Assembly: GCA_003598015.1 (NCBI GenBank) | Contig: QZKE01000053.1 | Span: 52,435-116,434, forward strand | Direction of reading: 5' to 3' | DNA length: 64,000 nucleotides | Source of the DNA: Actinomycetota bacterium | Lineage (GTDB): Bacteria; Actinomycetota; Geothermincolia; Geothermincolales; RBG-13-55-18 | Shown here: in pieces, positions 53,496-61,146 of the stretch | Numbering within the stretch: the stretch's first letter is position 1 | Layout: each line of letters opens with the position of its first letter | Translations under genes and position numbers: made by a program | Notes under the pieces: model-generated | The model's input: only the letters and a program-made list of their open reading frames with translations | Database searches by the model: none | Told to the model about the DNA's origin: nothing

Positions 53496-56009
53496 TTGAT
53501 CTGCCAGAGCTGCAAACGCCGGCCCGCCACCATGGCGGCGGATATCCTGGTCGACGGGAAGGTGAACACCCTGAAGTTATGCGGGCTGTGCGCGCACCGC
53601 GTCCAGATGCGGAACAACTGGGACGACAAGGGCTGGAAAGCGACGGAAGGCAAGACGCATTTCACCCAGGACCTCTCCCTCCCCTTCCCCGAGGATGCGC
53701 AAGCGGTGGTCTTCACCGCCATCACCAAGCGCGGCCAGAAGGTCATGGAATGGGCGGAGAGGGAGACCAGGCAGTTCGGAATGGACGGCATCGCATCCAG
53801 CGCCATCCTTATCAGCCTGCTCACCGAGGAGAAAAGCGCCAGCTACCAGATCCTGAGCGAGATGGGCGTCAATCTCGACAAGGCGTTTCGCGCCCTGCAC
53901 GAAGCCCTCAAGGATCAGGCCGCCCGCGCGAGGAGCAGCAACGAAGGGTTGACGGCGCGCGCCCTGCTCTCCCAGGCGCAGCAGAAAGCCTCCGAATTCG
54001 ACGACAAGGTGGTCGAACCCGAGCACATCATGCTCGCGCTGCTGGACGGCGAGAAGTCGCTGGCCACGGAGATCCTGCTCAAGCTGGGCGTGAACATCAA
54101 GGAATTGAAGGCACGCCTCTTCTACTACCTGGAATGCCAGCGCATGGAGAGGCACATGCACGGTACCGCTCCCATCTTCAGACAGATGACGCCCCTTGAA
54201 CAGGTATTGAGCGACAAACCCGTCGACGGCTCCATCCTGCGTTTCTTCGGGCGCGACCTGGTCCAGGAGGCCAGGGAGAGGGACTTCGACGCCTCGGTCG
54301 GCCGCGCCGACCTGGTCGAGAGGATGGTGCGCGTACTGTGCCGGGAGAGGCGCAACAATCCCCTCCTGGTGGGCGACGGCGGAGTGGGCAAGACCTACCT
54401 CGTCGAGGCACTGGCGCAGAGGGTAGCGGATGGGGATGTCCCCGCCATGCTGCAGGGCATATCCATCGCCGAACTGGATACGGTGGCCCTGATGGAGGGG
54501 GCTTCCATCCAGGGTGAGCTGGAGAAGCGGGTCAGGCTGCTGGCCAGGGAGATGTCATCGTATCCCGGCGGATTCATCCTTTTTGTCCCCTATATCCAGC
54601 ACATGCTGGGCGAGGAGGGCAGGACGTCGGGCGTGAGCCTAAACAGCATCCTCCAGCCGATCCTGGAAAACCCCAAGCTGTGGTGCATAGCCACGACGAC
54701 CTTCAAGCACTATGAAAACCTCATCGTCCCCGACGAGAACCTGAGCGATGTCTTCCAGAAGATGACCGTTGACGAGATGTCCACCGAGAGCACCCTCGAG
54801 CTGCTCGCCAACCTTAGATCGCACTACGAATCGTTTCATAACGTGCGCATAAGCGACGAGGCGCTGGATGCGGCGGTCTATCTCTCCGACCGCTACCTCA
54901 CCGGCCTGCGACTTCCCGACAAGGCCATCGACCTCGTGGACGAGGCCGCGGCCCACGTGTCGGTAGAGAGCGGCACAGGAGAGACGGGCGAGGTCAGCGC
55001 GGAGAAAGTCGCCGAGGTGGTTACCATGGCCACCGGCATCCCCGCCAAGAGCCTCCTGCAGGAGGAATCGGAGCGCCTCCTCAACATGGAGCAGGAACTC
55101 GGCCGCAGGGTGATCGGCCAGGAGAGGGCGATAAGGGTAGTGTGCGAAACGGTACGGCGCTCCCGTGCGGGACTATCCGACCATAAACGCCCCATAGGCA
55201 CCTTCCTCTTCATGGGCTCCACGGGGGTCGGCAAAACCGAGGTCGCCAGGTCCCTGGCGGAATTCCTCTTCGGAGAGGAGAGGGCCATGGTCAGGCTGGA
55301 TATGTCCGAGTTCTCCGAGAAACATTCCGTGGCCAAACTCATCGGCTCGCCGCCCGGCTATATCGGCTACGAGGAAGGCGGCCAACTGACCTCAGCTATC
55401 AGCGAAAAACCCTACTCGGTGATCCTCCTCGACGAGATCGAGAAGGCCCACCCCGCGGTCTTCAACCTGCTGCTGCAGCTCATGGACGAAGGCCGGCTCA
55501 CGGACAGCAAGGGCAGGACGGTGAATTTCCGCAACACCATCGTCATCATGACCTCCAACATCGCCGGAGAGACGATCAACACCCTTCCCTTGAGCGACAC
55601 GGATCCCGGTGGCGGGTTGGACGTTAATATGCTGGAGATGATCATGGACAAGGTGAAGGAACACTTCTCCATGGAGTTCATCAACCGCATCGACGAGATC
55701 GTGGTCTTCAATCCCCTGGGCACTGACGATATCGAGAGGATCGTGGAGATCAAGGTGAATGCCGTAGCCCAGCAGCTGCAGGCAAAAGGCCTGCAGCTTC
55801 TCCTGGAGCCGTCGGCGCGATCCCTGCTGGCGAGGAAGGGCTTCAGCCGTGAGTTCGGAGCCCGCTACCTGCTGAGGACCATCCAGAAGGAGCTCTCCAA
55901 CCCCCTCTCCGACCTCATGCTCAAAGGTGAAGCCGGGCGGGGAGGCGCGGTGAGGGTCGAGGCCGACGGAGATACCCTGGCCTTCAAGGTGGACGCCGCC
56001 GCTTCCTGA
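53496..56009 (+). CDS. ClpE/ClpC-like AAA+ unfoldase with degenerate D1 ATPase
   Basis: The 837-residue protein starts (TTG) with a McsA/ClpE-type zinc finger (Cys 3, 6, 29, 32: ICQSCKRRPAT...LCGLC). A Clp_N repeat domain follows (~65-215). D1 has a normal Walker A (GDGGVGKT, ~293) but the Walker B DE is replaced by PY (ILFVPYIQHMLG, ~362), and the arginine-finger segment ERRFQ reads SDVFQ. D2 is intact: GSTGVGKTEVARSLA, ILLDEIEKAHP, EFINRIDEIVVF. There is no UVR/M-domain coiled coil, and I find no [LIV]GF ClpP loop after MTSNI. It is probably a ClpP-independent remodeller working through D2. Confidence 0.88.
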   Translation: MICQSCKRRPATMAADILVDGKVNTLKLCGLCAHRVQMRNNWDDKGWKATEGKTHFTQDLSLPFPEDAQAVVFTAITKRGQKVMEWAERETRQFGMDGIASSAILISLLTEEKSASYQILSEMGVNLDKAFRALHEALKDQAARARSSNEGLTARALLSQAQQKASEFDDKVVEPEHIMLALLDGEKSLATEILLKLGVNIKELKARLFYYLECQRMERHMHGTAPIFRQMTPLEQVLSDKPVDGSILRFFGRDLVQEARERDFDASVGRADLVERMVRVLCRERRNNPLLVGDGGVGKTYLVEALAQRVADGDVPAMLQGISIAELDTVALMEGASIQGELEKRVRLLAREMSSYPGGFILFVPYIQHMLGEEGRTSGVSLNSILQPILENPKLWCIATTTFKHYENLIVPDENLSDVFQKMTVDEMSTESTLELLANLRSHYESFHNVRISDEALDAAVYLSDRYLTGLRLPDKAIDLVDEAAAHVSVESGTGETGEVSAEKVAEVVTMATGIPAKSLLQEESERLLNMEQELGRRVIGQERAIRVVCETVRRSRAGLSDHKRPIGTFLFMGSTGVGKTEVARSLAEFLFGEERAMVRLDMSEFSEKHSVAKLIGSPPGYIGYEEGGQLTSAISEKPYSVILLDEIEKAHPAVFNLLLQLMDEGRLTDSKGRTVNFRNTIVIMTSNIAGETINTLPLSDTDPGGGLDVNMLEMIMDKVKEHFSMEFINRIDEIVVFNPLGTDDIERIVEIKVNAVAQQLQAKGLQLLLEPSARSLLARKGFSREFGARYLLRTIQKELSNPLSDLMLKGEAGRGGAVRVEADGDTLAFKVDAAAS

Positions 56010-56041
56010 TGACGTGACCGGAACTACCGGCAGGACATCGT

Positions 56042-56254
56042 GGTTCATATGCGAGAAGCGTGGGCGTCAGGCATAGGGGTCGGCCCTGGACTTATGCCTG
56101 AAACAGCCAGGAGGAGCAGGGGGAAAGGGTTGTAGCGTTACTTAAATCCCCACGTATATATGCTGTACGTATGGCTCAGGCATAAGTCCAGGGCCGACCC
56201 CTATGCCTGACCCATTTCTCACTATCCTTTACCCACGCTTCTTGGAGAAGAACC
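56042..56254. repeat. REPIN/MITE-like inverted repeat element
   Basis: A perfect 35-bp inverted repeat (56067-56101 and 56176-56210; core begins TCAGGCATAGGGGTCGGCCC) flanks a 74-bp AT-richer spacer. Each 35-mer is itself hairpin-prone (TCAGGCAT with ATGCCTGA at its ends). Outer flanks beginning GGTTC also match imperfectly in inverted orientation, giving about 213 bp. A second copy occurs at 63882 to the window end. The form fits a REP doublet mobilised by a RAYT transposase, none of which is in view. Confidence 0.85.
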
Positions 56255-56305
56255 AACACTGTATACTATGCAGTATCGCTTGTACGCTTTGAGGAGGTAC
56301 GGAGT

Positions 56306-58051
56306 ATGCGCCCGGTCATCCTTGCCGCTAAAGACCTCTGCCGCACGCCTATAGAGCTGGTGGGCAGCGCGCTCTTCGCCGCGATCCTGCGCTCTTTCCT
56401 GGACCAGCTCTCGGGCATGGGATCTGAACTCTGCGACTTTCTCCTGGGCCGTAACCTGCTGCGTCGGGGCGAAGACGGGGCATTCGATATAACCGGCATG
56501 GCCGAGCTGCTGACCTCCCTGTCGGCGAAGAGCCTCGATGATATCGACGCAACCCGCCCCGCCCATGCCAGGCTCGCGGATGGCGCCGTGATCCTGCACG
56601 AATTCGTGGAGCAGCTCTACAATTTCTGGCGCAAGATGGAGCGCTACGTCGTCGTGGAGGAGGAATACAAAGCCACCAACATCATGACCAGCGACTATCA
56701 CAACTGGTTCATCGCCACCGTGGGATCATTCGAGGACCTGGTGCGTGAGACCTACCGCCGCATCGCCTATAACATCGGCGGCGAACTGCCCAAGGTCTAC
56801 CGGCAGTTGCCCAGTGGAGCCGGAGCGGGAGCGCTGGTGGAGCATATCCCCTGGGAATGCCCTCCCGGCGATTACGGGCTGCTGGCGGACCTCCCCTTCA
56901 TGCAGTTGCTGGTCATCAAGCCCCCCCTTATCCTCTATCCCAAGCGCAATTACCGCAGGGGCGCCATCAAGCCCCTGGAGGAAAATCCTCTGCGCCATCT
57001 GTCTGAGCTGCAGGGCAACTGGTATTGCTACCCGGCCAAGGTAGGCCTGTTGGTGATCTTCATCTACTTTCACGCGTCGTTCCTGCACCTCGGCACCAGC
57101 CTGTGCAATCTCTTCGAGCTCGCCCAGGGTGACGAGATCCATTCATGCACGCCCGACGGGATCCTCGTCTTCGGGGGGGAGGCGGATTCCCTGCCTCCCG
57201 AGGAGACCTTCTACCACGAGGACGCCGATAACAACCTGGTAGTCGGCTACGTCAGCGGCATCGAGGAACACGATTATTTCGGGTACATGAAGAAATCAGC
57301 CCTCACGCTGCACAACGTGATCATGATCAACCGCGGTATGCTGCCCCTGCACGGCGCCATGGCCCATATCCGCATGAGCTCTGGCGCCTCGGCCAACATC
57401 ATCATCGTCGGGGACAGCGGCGCCGGCAAGTCCGAAACCCTGGAGGCCTTCCGGGCCATCGCGGGCGAAGGCAACGTCGATATACGCGTCGTCTTCGACG
57501 ACATGGGCGTGCTGGGAAGCGACAACGCGGGCAGAGTGGTGGCCTACGGCACCGAGATAGGCGCCTTCGTGCGCCTCGACGACCTGCAGCCCGGCTATGC
57601 TTATTCCGAGGTGGACCGCTCCATCTTCATGAACCCGCAGCTCATCAACGCCCGCGTAGTCATCCCCATCACGGAATACGACTATATCACCCGCGGCCAT
57701 GCCGCAGACGCCCTGCTCTACGCCAACAACTACGAAGAGGTGGACGAGGAGCATCCACACCTCGAGTTCTTCGCCAGCGTCGACGATGCGCTGCCAGTCT
57801 TCGAGAGCGGTTCGCGCATGGCCAAGGGCACTACGGACGAGAAGGGTATCGTCCATTCCTATTTCGCCAACCCCTTCGGCGCCGCCCAGAAGCGCCGCGA
57901 GCACGAGGCTATCGCCCGGTACTTCTTCGAGCGCCTGCAGGCATCGGGCTGCCGCATCGGCATGTTGAGGACGCGCCTGGGCATCGAGGGCTACGAGATG
58001 CGCGGCCCCGAGGAGGCGGCCCGCGCCATCCTCGAACATTTCTTCTCCTGA
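56306..58051 (+). CDS. Large protein with HPr kinase/PEPCK-type P-loop domain
   Basis: The C-terminal half carries IIIVGDSGAGKSETLEAF (P-loop near residue 372), nearly identical to the HPr kinase Walker A, then DIRVVFDDMGVLG, which sits where HprK/PEPCK enzymes place an Asp pair. The N-terminal ~350 residues (IMTSDYHNWFIATVGSFEDL, GALVEHIPWECPPGDYG) match no family I know. No signal peptide or membrane helix is obvious apart from one short hydrophobic run (VGLLVIFIYFHASFLHL). A phosphotransfer or carboxykinase-like reaction is possible. It follows the ClpE-like gene, separated by the repeat element; AGGAGG precedes the ATG. Confidence 0.75.
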   Translation: MRPVILAAKDLCRTPIELVGSALFAAILRSFLDQLSGMGSELCDFLLGRNLLRRGEDGAFDITGMAELLTSLSAKSLDDIDATRPAHARLADGAVILHEFVEQLYNFWRKMERYVVVEEEYKATNIMTSDYHNWFIATVGSFEDLVRETYRRIAYNIGGELPKVYRQLPSGAGAGALVEHIPWECPPGDYGLLADLPFMQLLVIKPPLILYPKRNYRRGAIKPLEENPLRHLSELQGNWYCYPAKVGLLVIFIYFHASFLHLGTSLCNLFELAQGDEIHSCTPDGILVFGGEADSLPPEETFYHEDADNNLVVGYVSGIEEHDYFGYMKKSALTLHNVIMINRGMLPLHGAMAHIRMSSGASANIIIVGDSGAGKSETLEAFRAIAGEGNVDIRVVFDDMGVLGSDNAGRVVAYGTEIGAFVRLDDLQPGYAYSEVDRSIFMNPQLINARVVIPITEYDYITRGHAADALLYANNYEEVDEEHPHLEFFASVDDALPVFESGSRMAKGTTDEKGIVHSYFANPFGAAQKRREHEAIARYFFERLQASGCRIGMLRTRLGIEGYEMRGPEEAARAILEHFFS

Positions 58052-58125
58052 CCGCACGGACGTTTTCGTATGAACGCCGCAGGCGCATCGGGTCAGGCAT
58101 GGCACGAGGCCGGCATCCAATATGG

Positions 58126-58412
58126 CTGTAGCATATCTCTTTTTCTTCCTCCCCTACCCTCAGGAGGCACTCTCTCCGCCCGGGCCGGGAAGACCGTAAC
58201 CAGGATGGAATTGAATGGGGGTGTAACGGATTTCTTTACGACCCTTCCTCCCCTTCTCACCCTCGGGAGGCACTCTCCCCACCCGGGCTCGCAAGGCTGT
58301 AACCAGGCCGGGATCTAATTGGGGTGTAACGTATTTCTTTTCGACCCTTCTTACCCTGAAAGATCTTCGCTCAACGCTTCCATGAAGGTCGAAAAGAAAC
58401 TTGTTACACCCC
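58126..58412. repeat. Tandem ~103-bp repeats with a terminal inverted repeat
   Basis: Two units of about 103 bp (roughly 58141-58240 and 58241-58343) share GGAGGCACTCTC, CCCGGGC, TAACCAGG and GGGGTGTAACG at matching places, with a partial third start. The last unit's GGGGTGTAACGTATTTCTTT (from 58321) is repeated inverted at 58383-58412 (AAAGAAACTTGTTACACCCC), with a 32-bp loop. The cluster fills the convergent gap between the HprK-like and rhomboid genes and may also act as terminator. It is unrelated to the 56-kb element. No ORF is seen here. Confidence 0.8.
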
Positions 58413-58423
58413 TTGAGGCTGGT

Positions 58424-59200
58424 TCAAAACGGGCCGTGAGGTGCCGACCCCTTCCTATCCCACCACGCCACCTCCGGCATGCGCAACAGCGCATCCCTCC
58501 TGCGTCGCAGCACCGGGTAGAAGATACCCGCGATGATCATTCCGATGGCGAGACCGCCCAGGTGGGCGAAGAACGCCGTACCCACCATGCCCGACCCCAG
58601 CGAGGTCAGTCCCTGAAACATCTGCAGTACTATCCAGAACCCGATGACCAGGTAGGCGGGTATGGGGATGATGACAAGCAGCACCCAGGTCCATACCCAG
58701 GCGCGCGGATAGAGCAGGAGGTAGGCCCCCAGGACGCCCGAGATCGCCCCGCTCGCCCCCAGCAGGGGGTTCAGGCTGTTGGGGTAGATGGCGACGTGGG
58801 CAAGGACTCCGAAAACGCCGCATGCGAGGTAGAAAGCGATGAACCCGAGATGGCCCATGACGTCCTCGACGTTGTTGCCGAAGATCCACAGGAAGAGCAT
58901 ATTGCCCAGGATATGCAGCCATCCATCATGCAGGAAGATGGAGGTGAGCAGGGATAGGTAGACCGGCTTGGAGGGAACGCTCCACAGGGGAAAGGAGAAG
59001 AGCTGCTGCAGTGCCGGCAGGGGGAGTTGGCTGGCATGCACGATCTCCCAGGGAACCACGGAGAAGCGGTAGATGAAGATGTCGTATTGCTGGCTGCTCA
59101 GGAAGAGCATGTAAATGAAGACAGCGGCGTTTACAACGATCAACCCCAGTGTGACCAGGGGCGTTTTGCGCGTTGGGTTCCTGTCGAAAAGGGGCAGCAT
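58424..59200 (-). CDS. Rhomboid family intramembrane serine protease
   Basis: The 258-residue protein has about six helices. The catalytic Ser lies in NPLLGASGAISGVLGAYLL and the His in AFFAHLGGLAIGMIIAG. The HGWLH-type segment reads FLHDGWLHILGNMLFLWIFG, with the conserved HxxxN. It cleaves unknown membrane substrates. The stop is 12 bp from the inverted repeat cluster. Confidence 0.93.
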   Translation of the reverse strand: MLPLFDRNPTRKTPLVTLGLIVVNAAVFIYMLFLSSQQYDIFIYRFSVVPWEIVHASQLPLPALQQLFSFPLWSVPSKPVYLSLLTSIFLHDGWLHILGNMLFLWIFGNNVEDVMGHLGFIAFYLACGVFGVLAHVAIYPNSLNPLLGASGAISGVLGAYLLLYPRAWVWTWVLLVIIPIPAYLVIGFWIVLQMFQGLTSLGSGMVGTAFFAHLGGLAIGMIIAGIFYPVLRRRRDALLRMPEVAWWDRKGSAPHGPF

Positions 59201-59216
59201 ACTTGCCGGCTCCCCC

Positions 59217-59939
59217 CTACTTCCTGCCGCCCGCCATGACGATGAATCCCCTTGCCCACTCCACGCCCACGAGGCTCGCGATCCTCTCGTAGGCCACGGC
59301 CAGGACGCCCAGGGGCCGGGTCACCGCGCTCACCTCGCAATCGCCGTAGGTCTTGAGATGCAGGACCTCGAAACCCGCCTTCTCGAGTTCCCGCCTCACC
59401 CTGCGAGGCGTATTGCAGCGGTAGCGCACCGGGAAGATATCATGCGCATCCCTGCCGCTGAAGAGCGCAACCAGGCGCATGCGCTTTTCCTGTGGCAGGA
59501 TGAGTGAAAGGAGGTAGTTGAGCGCATAAGGGTAGTAGATGATGTTGGGCGTCATGAGCACCACCCGGCCTCCGGGTCGCAGCACCCTATACACCTCGCG
59601 CAAAAAGCCTGCCGGATCCTCCAGGTGTTCCAGCAGGAATTTCCCGGCGGCCACATCGACGCTCCCCGCCTCCAGGGGGATGCTTTTCCCCACGTCAGCC
59701 TGTATGTAGTGCCCGTAAGGCCCGCGCAGCGGCCTGTCGTCCATGCCGATGATCTCCCCCGCCCTCTCCATCAGGCACGAGAGATATCCTTCCTCCCCGC
59801 AGCCGAGATCTATGACGCGCCCTCCCTCGGGACAGGCCGACAGCGCGAGGTGGAGAAAAGTCGTGTATGCGCCGGGTTCTCCAGGAAGGTATCTGCGACG
59901 CAGGTCGGCCGTCCATTTCCGCGACGCGTCTCGGTTCAT
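59217..59939 (-). CDS. Class I SAM-dependent methyltransferase
   Basis: The ORF track overruns upstream. I start at ATG 59939 (MNRDASRKW), overlapping the HAD gene stop as ATGA, giving 240 residues. SAM-binding motif I is VIDLGCGEEGYLSCL (~residue 43), the acidic motif II is GMDDRPL, and FLLEHLEDPAGFLREVYRVLRPGGR is the usual post-motif region. The C-terminal half has a hydrophobic segment. It resembles small-molecule or lipid-quinone-type methyltransferases; the substrate is unknown. Confidence 0.88.
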   Translation of the reverse strand: MNRDASRKWTADLRRRYLPGEPGAYTTFLHLALSACPEGGRVIDLGCGEEGYLSCLMERAGEIIGMDDRPLRGPYGHYIQADVGKSIPLEAGSVDVAAGKFLLEHLEDPAGFLREVYRVLRPGGRVVLMTPNIIYYPYALNYLLSLILPQEKRMRLVALFSGRDAHDIFPVRYRCNTPRRVRRELEKAGFEVLHLKTYGDCEVSAVTRPLGVLAVAYERIASLVGVEWARGFIVMAGGRK

Positions 59940-60742
59940 AACAGCTCCAGGAGGCTCTCGACGATGAGATCCGGTTGGGGGCTGTAACCCTCCAGGTCTT
60001 CGCGGACGGCCACTCCCGAAAGCACCAGGCAGGTATCCAGGCCGGCGCGCCATCCGCCCACTATGTCCGTCTCCAGGCGGTCGCCGATCATCAGGGTCCT
60101 GTCCGTCTTGCCCCCGGTCCTGGACAGGGCCGCCTGTATCATGTACACATTGGGCTTGCCCACCACCAGGGCTTCACGCCCCGCGGCGGTCTCCAGGGCC
60201 GCCACGATCGATCCCGCGCCCGGCCACAATCCATCCGGAGCGGGGAAAGTGGCATCACGATTGGTCGCCACGAACACCGCGCCTGAATACAAGGCCAGGG
60301 TTGCTATGCGCAGCTTATCGTAGGTCAACTCGGTGTCCCACCCCACTACTACGAAATCCGCGCTCCTGCCCTCCTCTCCCGCAAGCGGATTCAGTCGGGT
60401 TTCGGACAGCGCCTCCACCAGTCCCGGGCCGCCGATGCAGAAGGACGTTTTGCCCTCCAGATCATAGTTTTCCTCCAGGAAGGTCGCCGTGGCCACGGAC
60501 GATGTGATGAACTCCTCCTCGCTGGCTTCGATACCCATCGCGGATAGCTTGATCCTGTACTCGCCCGGGGTGTATTTCGAGTTGTTGGTGAGGAAGAGTA
60601 TCCCCTTGCCCATCTCCCGCAACCGCCGTATGAATGTTACGGCATCGGGAATGGGCTCCTGGTTCAGGTAGATGACGCCATCCATGTCCAGCAGGAAATC
60701 GCTGTATCTATCGCTTGTGGCCATTTCGCCGTCAGCCCTCAA
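59936..60742 (-). CDS. HAD-IIA family hydrolase (NagD/phosphoglycolate phosphatase-like)
   Basis: Motif I is FLLDMDGVIYLN, motif II ILFLTNNSKY, and the C-terminal motif is MIGDRLETDIVGG, all in the order of the HAD-IIA subfamily, with a C2 cap between. These phosphatases act on small phosphates such as 2-phosphoglycolate or nucleotides. I keep TTG 60742, preceded by GGAGAGG; ATG 60724 is an alternative. It overlaps the TPR gene by 11 bp and the methyltransferase gene by four. Confidence 0.92.
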   Translation of the reverse strand: MRADGEMATSDRYSDFLLDMDGVIYLNQEPIPDAVTFIRRLREMGKGILFLTNNSKYTPGEYRIKLSAMGIEASEEEFITSSVATATFLEENYDLEGKTSFCIGGPGLVEALSETRLNPLAGEEGRSADFVVVGWDTELTYDKLRIATLALYSGAVFVATNRDATFPAPDGLWPGAGSIVAALETAAGREALVVGKPNVYMIQAALSRTGGKTDRTLMIGDRLETDIVGGWRAGLDTCLVLSGVAVREDLEGYSPQPDLIVESLLELL

Positions 60743-61127
60743 GGCTTCGCCTCTCCCCGCTCCCGTCGAGTTCGCTCTGATAACGCTGCAGGGTTTCGCC
60801 GTATATCTCCATCTCGGGCGCCATAACCGCCGCCAGCTTTATCTGCCCGATGGCGCGGTGCAGCAAGCCCTTGCGGTAGAGGCACCGGCTCAATCCATAT
60901 ATCGCATAGTGATTGGTGGGGTCGACCTCAAGCGCCTCCTCGAACTCACGCCTGGCCAGATCGTGAAGACCGCTGTTGTAATAGGCGATCCCCAGCGCTT
61001 CGAGTATAGACCCCCTACGGGGTTCCAGTCTCTTCGCCCTTTCGAGAAGGCTCACGGCCGCGGCGGGTTTGCGGTCCTGCAGCAGGCCCCTGGCCTCCTG
61101 GAAGAGGTCGTATGCGTTATCGGACAA
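60732..61127 (-). CDS. TPR-repeat protein
   Basis: Three tetratricopeptide-like units are visible: AYDLFQEARGLLQDRKPAAAVSLLERAKRLEP, ILEALGIAYYNSGLHDLARREFEEALEVDP and AIYGLSRCLYRKGLLHRAIGQIKLAAVMAP (each given in part). I start at TTG 61127, with GGGAGGA six bases upstream and 20 bp after the stop of the preceding gene, giving 131 residues; the track frame begins inside that gene. A protein-interaction adaptor role is likely; partners are unknown. Confidence 0.82.
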   Translation of the reverse strand: MSDNAYDLFQEARGLLQDRKPAAAVSLLERAKRLEPRRGSILEALGIAYYNSGLHDLARREFEEALEVDPTNHYAIYGLSRCLYRKGLLHRAIGQIKLAAVMAPEMEIYGETLQRYQSELDGSGERRSLEG

Positions 61128-61146
61128 GTCCTTCCTCCCGCCTCGC

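Noticed and set aside
58090-58118. GGTCAGGCATGG as a further REP copy
   Set aside because: Only about ten bases match the REP core before the sequences diverge; probably chance.
58070-58318. 82-residue ORF downstream of the HprK-like gene
   Set aside because: It lies wholly inside the repeat cluster and has no Shine-Dalgarno or conserved pattern.
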